A stretch of DNA of 64,000 nt from Cohnella panacarvi Gsoil 349 (GTDB taxonomy: Bacteria > Bacillota > Bacilli > Paenibacillales > Paenibacillaceae): contig NZ_KI911563.1 of the NCBI RefSeq assembly GCF_000515335.1, positions 2,690,255 through 2,754,254 of the forward strand, read 5' to 3'. Positions 33,494 through 41,524 of this stretch are shown one piece after another. Below the pieces are notes generated by a model. The model was not told the origin of the DNA and searched no databases. It was given only the letters and a program-made list of their open reading frames with translations. The position numbers were made by a program, and so were the translations under genes. The first letter of the stretch is position 1, and every line of letters begins with the position of its first letter.

Positions 33494-34354
33494 TTATTTG
33501 CGTCCTTCTTCATCCCCGGTGGCGATGGAATTCTCCCCATAACTAATCCAATCACTCCAGCTACCCGCATACAGCTTCACCTTCGAGAATCCCGCTTCCT
33601 GAAGCGCGATCACGTTAGGGCAAGCGGTTACTCCCGATCCACAGTAGACGATGAGCGGCTTATCGCGCGGCAAGTCCTCGAACCGAGCTACCTGCCCCGC
33701 TTCATCCTTCCACCCGCCGTTCTCCCCAAGCGCGTCCTTCCAGAAGCGGTTAATCGCACCGGGAATATGTCCCGCAGCCTTATCCAGCGGTTCGACTTCG
33801 CCGCGGTAGCGCGGGGCTTCGCGGGAGTCGATCAGTACGGCGGAGCCGTCGGCGGCTGATACAATCTCCTGGACTTCTTCGACTTCGACCAGCATATTGT
33901 GCTGCACGGTGGCGAGGAATAGAGCCGGGATCAGCACTTTCTGCTCCGCGTTAACCAACAAGCCTGCCGCTTTCCAAGCGGAGAAGCCTTCGTCCATGAC
34001 GTACGCTTGCTCGTGGCCGAGGTATTTCAGCAGCCACCATAGGCGGGAAGCCATGGCTCCGCCTTGGTCGTCGTAAGCGACGACGCGAGACGAGTTGCCG
34101 ATACCGACGCGGCTCAGAGTCGCCGTCAGCTCGGCAACGTCCGGTAGCGGATGACGACCGCCATGGCCGTCGGGGGAGATCGGGGCGGACAGGTCCTTTT
34201 CTAGATCCAAGTACACCGCGCCGGGAATATGCGACTCCTCGTAAGCTTGGCGACCGGCATCCGGCTTGCCGAGCTGGAACCGGCAGTCGACGATGACGAT
34301 GTCCGGTTCGTATAGTCTGGCGAACAACCATTTCATGGGTACGATATTCTGCAT
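33494..34354 (-). CDS. Two-domain sulfurtransferase (rhodanese)
   Basis: Cytoplasmic thiosulfate/3-mercaptopyruvate sulfurtransferase of about 286 aa with two rhodanese domains. The first is catalytically inert (VIVDCRFQLGKPDAGRQAYEESHIPGAVYLDLEKDLS). The second carries the active-site loop IVYCGSGVTACPNVIALQEAG with the persulfide Cys. The ATG at 34354 follows GGAGG at 7 nt; longer starts lack a ribosome site. A remnant of a paralogous 3' end lies at 28571-28630. Single gene with its own terminator. Confidence 0.92.
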   Translation of the reverse strand: MQNIVPMKWLFARLYEPDIVIVDCRFQLGKPDAGRQAYEESHIPGAVYLDLEKDLSAPISPDGHGGRHPLPDVAELTATLSRVGIGNSSRVVAYDDQGGAMASRLWWLLKYLGHEQAYVMDEGFSAWKAAGLLVNAEQKVLIPALFLATVQHNMLVEVEEVQEIVSAADGSAVLIDSREAPRYRGEVEPLDKAAGHIPGAINRFWKDALGENGGWKDEAGQVARFEDLPRDKPLIVYCGSGVTACPNVIALQEAGFSKVKLYAGSWSDWISYGENSIATGDEEGRK

Positions 34355-34539
34355 TACAGCGCCTCCGCATTCTACAAACGATCTCATGACCCCATTATCT
34401 CAGGACGAGAGAGATTCCGCCACTATCCCCGCCGACGGACCAACACTAAAAACAAACGATTAACCTGTTGAATATGTCTTATACCAATCTTGCAATTCGG
34501 TAATAGACTGAATCAACCTCAGAGAAAGGAGAGATCCTA

Positions 34540-34914
34540 TTGGCGAATCGCGATGTGCGTCTAGCTCTTTGGTCCGGCACCAACTTTACCGTTAGGCGAA
34601 TCCTGTTCAGGCGCGGAGGAATTGCCGTCCGCGATCTTGGAGCGTTCCGGTTTAACAATGCCCTCTCGAGCTTCCGGCTCAGCAATGTAGTGCAGCGCTC
34701 TCAGGTAACGCTTGTATTGTTCTCGGGAACGAACTTCCAGGGATCGTTCCGCGTGTTTCGCGGCAGCCAGAGCGTGGCGAACTTAGGCAATTTCAACTTC
34801 AACAACGTCACGTCTTCATTCATTCTGGTAGGCCGCAATCTTACGAACACCGAAATTTCCGTTATTCAAAGAACCGGCAATCCGCCTCGAGACATTCTCG
34901 TGGTTAGACAGTAA
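34540..34914 (+). CDS. Beta/gamma-crystallin-like protein
   Basis: A 124-aa protein with two homologous halves: LALWSGTNFTVRRILFRRGG and LVLFSGTNFQGSFRVFRGSQ, each followed by a Phe/Asn-rich strand pair (FRFNNALSSF, FNFNNVTSSF). This is the pattern of crystallin-type Greek-key motifs found in Paenibacillus and Bacillus small proteins. No signal peptide. TTG at 34540 is preceded by AAAGGAGAG. Role unknown; such proteins may bind calcium or stabilise spores. Confidence 0.75.
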   Translation: MANRDVRLALWSGTNFTVRRILFRRGGIAVRDLGAFRFNNALSSFRLSNVVQRSQVTLVLFSGTNFQGSFRVFRGSQSVANLGNFNFNNVTSSFILVGRNLTNTEISVIQRTGNPPRDILVVRQ

Positions 34915-34936
34915 CGGGTCGGCAACTGAATAGAAT

Positions 34937-34970
34937 AAGAAAGCTGCCACTGAATCATGGCAGCTTTCTT
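34937..34970. terminator. Bidirectional terminator
   Basis: AAGAAAGCTGCCA pairs perfectly with TGGCAGCTTTCTT, between the convergent crystallin-like gene and the RCC1/SLH gene. Confidence 0.85.
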
Positions 34971-34993
34971 GAATGGCTGGATCGATGGCGAAG

Positions 34994-36655
34994 CTATTCG
35001 CCATTCGTAAGCTTATATAACCGTACGATAGTGGACATGCTCATTTCTCTCGAATAATAAGTTTTAGGGCCGAACGAGTTGTCCCCTATACCCCGCATGA
35101 TGTTGTTCTGCAGACAATAATAGACCGCTTCCTTCGCCCATTGCGACAATTGCTTATCATCCGCGAATAGAGGACCGGAATAGGAGTCGATGCGGCTATC
35201 AACGTCAAGAAACCGGGCCGTATTCGTCAAGATCAACGCGGCTTGTTCCCGGGTAATTAATCCGGAAGGGTCGAACTTTCCTCCCCCGACGCCATTGATG
35301 ATTCCGGTTGCCGCAATGCGAAGAATGTCCGGGTCGTCCGTATCTAAGAACGGCTCGGCCGGTATTAAACCTCTATCCTCGACAACCTGCTCAAGAGTCT
35401 GCCCCGTCTTTTTCTCTATCAATCGCACAATCAATGCGATGAATTCTTCACGTTTGATATGGCTTTGGTACCGAGACTGCAACGAGACGGGTAACAATCC
35501 TTCTTGCTTGGCGTATTGGATATCCGAATTGGCCCATGAGGACGGGAAGGACGCCTCGGTTCCGGGAATCGCAACGTTATCCATTAACGAAATAGGCGTT
35601 GGATGCGACTCATAATCGAAAGATCCGAGCCCCAGTTCACCGGATGAATTCGTACCGAACCCCCATAGCGTGCCGTCGGACTTCAGAGCGATGGTATAAG
35701 CCCCTTCCGCCGTGACGTCTACGACGTCGTCGAGCGCCTTCTTCGGCGTTAACCTCGAAGTCTGCGTGCCGTCTCCTAACTGCCCCTTGCTATTGTCTCC
35801 CCAGAGCCACAGACTGCCATCCTTATTAATGACCGCCAAATGATTTCTTCCGTCGATTGTCCTCACGTCATCCATCAGCTTCGAAGGGGTGAACTGAGAG
35901 GTCACGACGCTTTGGCTTCCGTCCTTATAAGGATCGAACGCCCACGTTTCGTCTTTCCCGGTAAAAATAAGGCCGTCGCTGTTACCCCATCCCCAGAGCG
36001 AACCGTCTTTCTTAACTGCGTAGGCTTCCTGGCCTGCTCCGCGAACGTACGCTACGTCCTCCATAATAAGAATGGGTTTGAATACGTCCGGACTCTTGGT
36101 CTTGACCCCTAGTTCTCCAGAGTAGTTCTGCCCCCAACCCCATAAAGTACCATCCTCCTTCACGGTGTAGAAGGATTCAATGCCGGCGCTGATCTGGGTA
36201 ACCTCGGATATCATTTTTTTAGGTTTAGACTCTCCGTAGATGTTGCCTCTCCACACGGTTCCGTCCGTTTTCAGCGCGATCCATTGGGTATACGAATTCG
36301 CCACTTCCTGGACGTCGTCCATCACCTTTACGGCTTGTCCGTCATCGTCGAATTTCCACATGCTATGATCGGATTTGATGGCGAAGCCGCTCCACCAATT
36401 GCCATAAACCCCGACAGCATTGTCCATTAATTTGGTTATCTTCGCTCTTTCGGGAGATTGGTCTCCCGCGGAATCATTGAATGTCCCTTTGCCCCAATAC
36501 CATAAACTCCCGTCTTTCTGAATGGCGTACACGCGGCCATTGGCGCTTGCTAACGTTTCGCCGAACCGAGTAGCCGGCGCAGCCGAAGTCTCAAAGGAAT
36601 AGAGGGAGAACACGATCATCAAGCATAATCCGAATGCCGTCGTTTTTCTAAGCAT
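34994..36655 (-). CDS. Secreted RCC1-repeat protein with SLH domains
   Basis: Cell-surface protein of 553 aa. An N-terminal signal peptide (LCLMIVFSLYSFETSAA) precedes at least five RCC1-type repeats (DGSLWYWGKG, DGTLWGWGQNYSGELG, DGSLWGWGNS, DGSLWLWGDNSKGQLGDG, DGTLWGFGTNSSGELG), which fold as a beta-propeller. About 370-553 holds three SLH modules (REEFIALIVRL; ITREQAALILTNTARFL; YYSREMSMSTIVRLY) that anchor to the secondary cell-wall polymer. The ATG at 36655 is 13 nt from GGAGGTG. Binding partner unknown. Confidence 0.88.
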   Translation of the reverse strand: MLRKTTAFGLCLMIVFSLYSFETSAAPATRFGETLASANGRVYAIQKDGSLWYWGKGTFNDSAGDQSPERAKITKLMDNAVGVYGNWWSGFAIKSDHSMWKFDDDGQAVKVMDDVQEVANSYTQWIALKTDGTVWRGNIYGESKPKKMISEVTQISAGIESFYTVKEDGTLWGWGQNYSGELGVKTKSPDVFKPILIMEDVAYVRGAGQEAYAVKKDGSLWGWGNSDGLIFTGKDETWAFDPYKDGSQSVVTSQFTPSKLMDDVRTIDGRNHLAVINKDGSLWLWGDNSKGQLGDGTQTSRLTPKKALDDVVDVTAEGAYTIALKSDGTLWGFGTNSSGELGLGSFDYESHPTPISLMDNVAIPGTEASFPSSWANSDIQYAKQEGLLPVSLQSRYQSHIKREEFIALIVRLIEKKTGQTLEQVVEDRGLIPAEPFLDTDDPDILRIAATGIINGVGGGKFDPSGLITREQAALILTNTARFLDVDSRIDSYSGPLFADDKQLSQWAKEAVYYCLQNNIMRGIGDNSFGPKTYYSREMSMSTIVRLYKLTNGE

Positions 36656-36683
36656 AGGTATCGAATCGCACCTCCGGTTAAGG

Positions 36684-36965
36684 TTAATAATCCCAGTCCG
36701 AACTATCGTATGTGCGGATTAACGTTTTCCCGGTGCCATCCATACGGATACGATATTCCGCTTTTTGCCCATCGACATCGTAGAACGTTTATATGATCCC
36801 GCTTTCGGATACCCCCACTAGATCCCTCGAGTTAATATCGCTAACCGTCTGGGCAAGAATATCCGATTCCGATTTGGTTAATCGGGGTTGATCCGCATAC
36901 GCTCCGTTAGAGGTTGCAAGTATAAAGATCAGGCAGAGCATCGGAACCAAACTTAGCTTTCTCAT
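36684..36965 (-). pseudogene. Small secreted-protein gene broken by an in-frame TAA
   Basis: The minus strand has an ATG at 36965 after a GGAGGAACG site and a signal peptide (MRKLSLVPMLCLIFILATSN, then GAYADQP). At codon 59 there is a TAA (36789-36791), then 34 more codons in the same frame (TFYDVDGQKAEYRIRMDGTG and an end SSDWDY) to a second TAA at 36684. Both parts look like one protein of about 93 aa. Either a nonsense-mutated gene or a 58-aa product. It directly precedes the RCC1/SLH gene on the same strand. Confidence 0.6.
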
Positions 36966-37072
36966 CGTTCCTCCATCGATAATTGGATTTTATTCTCATA
37001 TTACCATGGATTCTATCAAAATTAATTATATTTGTTAATCAGGTGAAATCGTATAAATAGGTTGCAAAAAAA

Positions 37073-37106
37073 ACACCGCCAGAGCCTTCGGGCATCTTGG
37101 CGGCGT
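37073..37106 (-). terminator. Terminator of the YidC gene
   Basis: ACACCGCCA pairs with TGGCGGCGT, and leftward the exit is seven or more T residues. It is just beyond the YidC stop at 37112. Confidence 0.85.
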
Positions 37107-37111
37107 ATTCG

Positions 37112-37939
37112 TCACTTTATTGTCGTTGTCTGGATCGGCTTCGGCTTCGGCTTCGCGTACATTCTATTGAATAGAATCGTTTGCACGATAATGAATATAC
37201 CGCCAACCGCCCAATATAACGGCACCGCAGCCGGCATAGCCAAAGAAAACGCGCCCATCATGATCGGGGTTAACAAACCGATGAAAGCCATTTGTTTATT
37301 CGGATTATACTGAACCTGCGCCGAAACGGATTGCGACACGCGGAACTGAACGTAATAGACCGCAACGGCGATAAACGGCATAATCAAATCCTTGTCCCCC
37401 AGGCTAAACCATAGAAAATCGTGAGCGGCGATCTCCGGGGTACGAAGAATGGCGTAATAGAATGCGAGAGTGATCGGCCATTGAAGAAGCATCGGCAAAC
37501 ACCCTATGTTCAAGGGATTGAATCGGTGCTTCTGGTAAAGCTGCATCGTTTCGATTTGTTGCTGCTTTCGCGCTTCCGCGCTGACGTCGTTCTTGTACTT
37601 TTCTTTCAGCGCGTCCAGCTCCGGCTGGAATACGGCCAGCTTTTCCTTCATGGCCATCTGCTTCTTCGTTTGATTCAACATGAGCGGCAGGATTGCGAAT
37701 CTGATGATTAAAGTCATCAGCACGATCGATAAACCGTAGTCTCCATGAAACGTATTCGCGAAAAATTCGATCAGATAGGAGAACGGATATATAAAATAGT
37801 GATTAAAAAACCCCGGAGAATCGGAATGAATCGGGTTAGACGGAGATGCCGTTGAACATCCGCTTAGCAGAATAACCGGAATAACCCCGATCAATAAGAC
37901 AATAATGGGCTTCACCCATTTGCGAGACACCTTTTTCAT
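37112..37939 (-). CDS. yidC: Membrane protein insertase YidC/OxaA
   Basis: Inner-membrane insertase of 275 aa that assists folding and insertion of membrane proteins. The N-terminus is a lipoprotein signal with lipobox LLSGC, as in the Gram-positive SpoIIIJ/YqjG type. The conserved core is present: GLSIVLMTLIIRFAILPLMLNQTKKQMAMKEK, the cytoplasmic hairpin (ELDALKEKYKNDVSAEARKQQQIETMQLYQKHRFNPLNIGCLPMLLQ) and three further helices ending in a basic tail. ATG follows GGGAGGA. It is overlapped by an upstream reading frame on the same strand, which is doubtful. Confidence 0.93.
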   Translation of the reverse strand: MKKVSRKWVKPIIVLLIGVIPVILLSGCSTASPSNPIHSDSPGFFNHYFIYPFSYLIEFFANTFHGDYGLSIVLMTLIIRFAILPLMLNQTKKQMAMKEKLAVFQPELDALKEKYKNDVSAEARKQQQIETMQLYQKHRFNPLNIGCLPMLLQWPITLAFYYAILRTPEIAAHDFLWFSLGDKDLIMPFIAVAVYYVQFRVSQSVSAQVQYNPNKQMAFIGLLTPIMMGAFSLAMPAAVPLYWAVGGIFIIVQTILFNRMYAKPKPKPIQTTTIK

Positions 37940-38243
37940 TGTTGTCCTCCCTAATAGATAGCATGGAATATTGGCTTAGGGAAGGACCAAAGGCGTCTTC
38001 ATCGGGTGCTTCTTTTCGTCTGACCGTACGTGCGATCCACCGCTGAATAACGTTGAATTGAGGCTGTCTGACGGGCACGAGCAAAGTCGAACCGACGGCA
38101 GCAACATCATGACTCCAACTTATCTGATGTCCAGTGAAATACGTGAAAGGAAGAAACACTAGAGAAGAGATAAGGCCAATCGAGAGTGCCAATTGCACCA
38201 ATTCAAGAAAGTGCTCCAGCCGGTTCCACCTCCATTCGTGCAA
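37836..38243 (-). CDS. Possible small membrane protein overlapping yidC (doubtful)
   Basis: An open frame of 135 codons on the same strand as yidC, overlapping its first 104 bp in another frame. Its first 90 codons read as plausible protein, with one hydrophobic stretch (ELVQLALSIGLISSLVFLPFTYF) and a basic end (RWIARTVRRKE). No ordinary start has a good ribosome site; GGAGG precedes a CTG. It may be a frameshifted gene, or not coding. Confidence 0.3.
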   Translation of the reverse strand: MHEWRWNRLEHFLELVQLALSIGLISSLVFLPFTYFTGHQISWSHDVAAVGSTLLVPVRQPQFNVIQRWIARTVRRKEAPDEDAFGPSLSQYSMLSIREDNNEKGVSQMGEAHYCLIDRGYSGYSAKRMFNGISV

Positions 38244-38300
38244 TGCTGGGAAGGTTGGACTTATTATATCATATTGCGGTAATCGTCCGAGTCAGCGTCC

Positions 38301-39509
38301 TCAAGACGAGAGCGGTTGCGCCGCTTTCTCCGCCTGGCGCTTCCTAGACGGTCGAGCCAGCAGTAACGCGCCGATAATAACAGCGAGCATGATGCCCGAC
38401 ATGGCGGCGAACAGCCAGCGCGTAGCGTCCGTGCCGTTCTCGTCGAAGAACCAGCCCGTGAATTTCGGCATGAGCGCGCCGCCGATGCCGCCGAACACCA
38501 TCATGAGGCTGGTGATTTTCTCGGACATGCCCGGCACCGACCGGTTCACGAACACGATCGCGATCGAATACATGCCCGACATGACGAGCCCGGTGAAGAA
38601 CGCGAGGACGAAGGTCGCGTTCACGCTCTCGATTCCGCCCATCACGACGAACAATACCGCGCAAGCAACGCAAGTAAACAGCATATATGTCCCGTTACCC
38701 CAGCGGTCCGCAATATGGCCGGACACGAGACGCCCGAGCACCATCGCGCCCCAATAGACGCTAAGCGACAGCGAAGCGGTAGATTCCGCGAGCCCGTTGT
38801 TCTGCACGAGCAGCGACGGCAAGTAGTGAACGATGCTCATCTCGAAACCGACGTACACCAAGAAGAACAGTCCGCCGCTGATCAGGATCGCGGCCATGCG
38901 CGACCGGGTTCTCGTGCTGCGCTCCAGGGCGGCGGCTTCCACGGCTTTCGTATCCGCCGGCTGATCCAGCACGCTAGGCCACCAGAAAATCCACAACAGG
39001 AGCGTAATTCCCGCCAGCGCGCTTACGAAGGCGAATGCCGTTACCCACTGGTCGATCGAGATCAGCCACGCGCCGACGAACGGCATCAGCAAGGCGCCGA
39101 CGCCGAACGACACCTCGACGCGGCTCATGGCCACGTTCGCGTTGGCGCCCGCAGCGCCGATAATGAACGAAGCGACGACCGCTTCCGTCGTCCCGAAGCC
39201 GAGACCCGCGAACGGCCCCACCGTAAGCATGACTGCCCAAGGCGGCTGCATCACGTACACCAGCTCCGCGACCGTCATGATCGTCAGCGCGGATAGCAGC
39301 AGTCTCCGCTTCCCCAGCTTGCCGATCAGCCATGGCGTCAGCATGACCCCGAACATTCCCCCGAGGAATTGGTGCATGACGAGCTGTCCCCCGGCGCTGT
39401 AATCGATCCCGTAGTCCTGAACCATCGGTTCCATAACCGCGCCGACGACAAGCTGTCCGAGCCCGACGACGATGAATGCGATACACGCTAATATAATCAG
39501 ACGAGGCAT
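38301..39509 (-). CDS. MFS transporter
   Basis: Integral membrane carrier of 402 aa with about 12 spans in two halves joined by a charged loop (ADTKAVEAAALERSTRTRSRM). The loop LIGKLGKRRLLLSALT after span 2 and the second-half equivalent IADRWGNGTYMLFTC are the usual MFS signatures. It resembles the FHS/sugar-proton symporter branch, but the substrate cannot be assigned. ATG at 39509 is preceded by GGAGGG at 7-8 nt. Monocistronic. Confidence 0.85.
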   Translation of the reverse strand: MPRLIILACIAFIVVGLGQLVVGAVMEPMVQDYGIDYSAGGQLVMHQFLGGMFGVMLTPWLIGKLGKRRLLLSALTIMTVAELVYVMQPPWAVMLTVGPFAGLGFGTTEAVVASFIIGAAGANANVAMSRVEVSFGVGALLMPFVGAWLISIDQWVTAFAFVSALAGITLLLWIFWWPSVLDQPADTKAVEAAALERSTRTRSRMAAILISGGLFFLVYVGFEMSIVHYLPSLLVQNNGLAESTASLSLSVYWGAMVLGRLVSGHIADRWGNGTYMLFTCVACAVLFVVMGGIESVNATFVLAFFTGLVMSGMYSIAIVFVNRSVPGMSEKITSLMMVFGGIGGALMPKFTGWFFDENGTDATRWLFAAMSGIMLAVIIGALLLARPSRKRQAEKAAQPLSS

Positions 39510-39657
39510 TTGGTTATTATTCCCTCCATAAGGTGCGTCTTTCCGTTATGCCCCCACATCATACCACTCTCGCCGAACTCTAACTATGCAGGATTGTGAT
39601 GTATCTCTATCCGATCCTGTATAATGAATCATCATACACTAGGAGCCGAGCTCAAAA

Positions 39658-40134
39658 ATGCAACTATACTCCATGACCGAACAAGAGGCGAAAGCCGTCA
39701 CCGAATGGCAGTATCCGCCCCCCTACGACGTGTACCGTTGGCCCGCGTGGGACGACATGCTGCGCGAGGGCCGCGAGTTCGCCGACCCCGACATTCGCGC
39801 TGCGCAGTACTTATCCGTACTAGACTCACGGGACCGATCGCTTATCGGGTATGTGCAGCTTTTTCCGCTGGATCGCGCCATTCGCATCGGCATCGGGTTA
39901 CGCCCCGACTTGTGCGACCGAGGACTGGGCACGCCGATCATTAAGCTTGCGGTAGCGGAAGCCGCCCGTCGGCAGCCCGAAGCCGAGATCGACCTTGAGG
40001 TCGAGCAATGGAACAAGCGGGCGATCCGCGCCTACGAGAAAGCCGGATTCACGATTACCGACGAATATGTGCGCAGAGCCACTCACGGCCCCGTCCAACT
40101 TTATTGCATGGTCTGGCATAACGCCCGGGATTAA
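39658..40134 (+). CDS. GNAT-family acetyltransferase
   Basis: Soluble N-acetyltransferase of 158 aa. It shows the GNAT core: the strand LIGYVQLFPLDRAIRIGIGLRPDLCDRGLGTPIIKLAV (motif A, with R-x-x-G-L-G for the acetyl-CoA pyrophosphate), then EIDLEVEQWNKRAIRAYEKAGF (motif B), ending with the usual Tyr-bearing strand. Acceptor unknown. ATG at 39658. Confidence 0.87.
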   Translation: MQLYSMTEQEAKAVTEWQYPPPYDVYRWPAWDDMLREGREFADPDIRAAQYLSVLDSRDRSLIGYVQLFPLDRAIRIGIGLRPDLCDRGLGTPIIKLAVAEAARRQPEAEIDLEVEQWNKRAIRAYEKAGFTITDEYVRRATHGPVQLYCMVWHNARD

Positions 40135-40230
40135 GTCATACATGTATAATGGCCAACCAGAATCAGCTAGATAGCGTTAGGAAGTGTTGCCATTCATGGG
40201 GCGTATCCCCGCAAAGGAGGCAATTCCGAA

Positions 40231-40434
40231 GTGAAAGCGCTAAAGCTAGTGAGTCTGATTATTACCATCTTGGGCGGTCTGAATTGGTTATCGGTCGGTG
40301 CGTTCGAGTACGATGTGGTTAGCGAGATTTTCGGAGGGGCGGATGAGGTAGGCTCCAAGATTATCTACATTATCGTCGGAGTAGCCTCGATTCTGTCGCT
40401 TGCCGTGCTCAGGGACGTCGCGAAGGACGACTGA
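40231..40434 (+). CDS. DUF378 small membrane protein
   Basis: A 67-aa two-helix membrane protein of the DUF378 family: KLVSLIITILGGLNWLSVGAF, then SKIIYIIVGVASILSLAVL. GTG at 40231 has AAAGGAGG upstream. Family members are common and have no known role. It is followed by a clear terminator. Confidence 0.85.
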   Translation: MKALKLVSLIITILGGLNWLSVGAFEYDVVSEIFGGADEVGSKIIYIIVGVASILSLAVLRDVAKDD

Positions 40435-40471
40435 CGATCCGCAGCAAGTGCAAAGGGGGTGTCCCCTAAGT

Positions 40472-40497
40472 ACCCGCCTGGGGCTACCCAGGCGGGT
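40472..40497 (+). terminator. Rho-independent terminator after the DUF378 gene
   Basis: ACCCGCCTGGG-GCTA-CCCAGGCGGGT is a perfect 11-bp stem followed by TTTT. Confidence 0.9.
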
Positions 40498-40529
40498 TTT
40501 CACTTTCGACGATTTTTTTACAAAGAACG

Positions 40530-40793
40530 ACATGAGATCATAAAACTCCGGAAAATGGATACGATGCAGTTGACAGCGGCGAAATTAGCGGCGGTGCAGA
40601 CAAAATAGGATATAATGAGTACAACTATGACTTAATGTCGGACGGCGAACAGAAAAAAACAGCTCTACATGAGATGGGCCATGCTTTAGGCATTGGACAT
40701 CATGATGCTGGACTTATGAAACAAGGAAAATTCTCAATGACAACAATCGATTCCCACACGCAAGATGATTACTTTGCGCTGTGGTCGAACTAG
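40530..40793 (+). pseudogene. 3' remnant of a matrixin-type zinc metalloprotease
   Basis: A stretch with no start codon, open to TAG at 40793. It reads GGADKIGYNEYNYDLMSDGE, then the zinc-binding motif HEMGHALGIGHH, then a Met-turn-like GLMKQGKFS and a C-terminus DYFALWSN. The signal peptide and most of the catalytic domain are missing. It lies 12 bp before the next gene, so the two were probably one operon. Confidence 0.7.
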
Positions 40794-40805
40794 AAGGGAT
40801 AATTG

Positions 40806-41387
40806 ATGAAGAAGAAATTAATAGCTTTCGCTTCATTGCTTTCAATATTTGTAGTAGCTATTGCTTGTTACTACAGCTTAAACGACAGCAACGAGAAAGT
40901 ATCAATCATTCACGGCGACTTCGCTATGGATGTCACGAAAAAAAATGAGGTTGTGGGTAACTCAGAAAATGTGTTTGTTGCAAAGGTAATCGAACAAGTA
41001 GGAAATGGAAATCCCTATAAAGGAGATCGTCCTTATTCACAATTTAAAGTAGAGATAATCAAAAATATTAAGGGTACATTAAAAAAGGATGTAATAGTAA
41101 ACCAATCAATCGGTTACATCACGAATTCCGAGGGCGAACAAGAATTTATTAAGTATGAAGATCAGGAACTTCTTGCGCCAGGGAAAATCTACTTGTTTGC
41201 TACTATGCATGACGAAAGAATCGGTTGGCATAATACAGTTCCTGTATATGGTGAAGTAAAAATAAGTGAAGCAACGATGACCGAGGTAATAAAAGAATAC
41301 ACCGTTGCGCTCAAAAACCAAACTACATCGGATTTGGTGAAGAGACACAAGGAAAAAGATTTTGTAAACGGTTATCATCAAAACTGA
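40806..41387 (+). CDS. Secreted or membrane-anchored protein of unknown function
   Basis: A 193-aa protein with an N-terminal signal or anchor (MKKKLIAFASLLSIFVVAIA, then CYYSLNDS; the Cys could be a lipid site). The mature part is a beta-rich domain (VFVAKVIEQVGNGNPYK ... YSQFKVEIIKNIKGTL ... LLAPGKIYLFATMHDE) that resembles cell-surface domains found near metalloproteases. ATG at 40806 has AGGG 8 nt upstream. It probably formed an operon with the metalloprotease remnant. Function unknown. Confidence 0.7.
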   Translation: MKKKLIAFASLLSIFVVAIACYYSLNDSNEKVSIIHGDFAMDVTKKNEVVGNSENVFVAKVIEQVGNGNPYKGDRPYSQFKVEIIKNIKGTLKKDVIVNQSIGYITNSEGEQEFIKYEDQELLAPGKIYLFATMHDERIGWHNTVPVYGEVKISEATMTEVIKEYTVALKNQTTSDLVKRHKEKDFVNGYHQN

Positions 41388-41434
41388 TTCGATCACCAAC
41401 CTTTCGGCATCATTGATATCGTGACGCAAATGGA

Positions 41435-41477
41435 AAGTGACTGGATTGATCGCTATACACGATCAGTCCAGTCACTT
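41435..41477 (+). terminator. Terminator after the secreted protein gene
   Basis: AAGTGACTGGA pairs with TCCAGTCACTT, with inner GATCG/CGATC, then CTTTT. Also usable by the convergent ABC exporter gene. Confidence 0.85.
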
Positions 41478-41524
41478 CTTTTGGCTTTAATGGTCTCCTC
41501 AAAGAAATGAACTGTAAACTGCTA

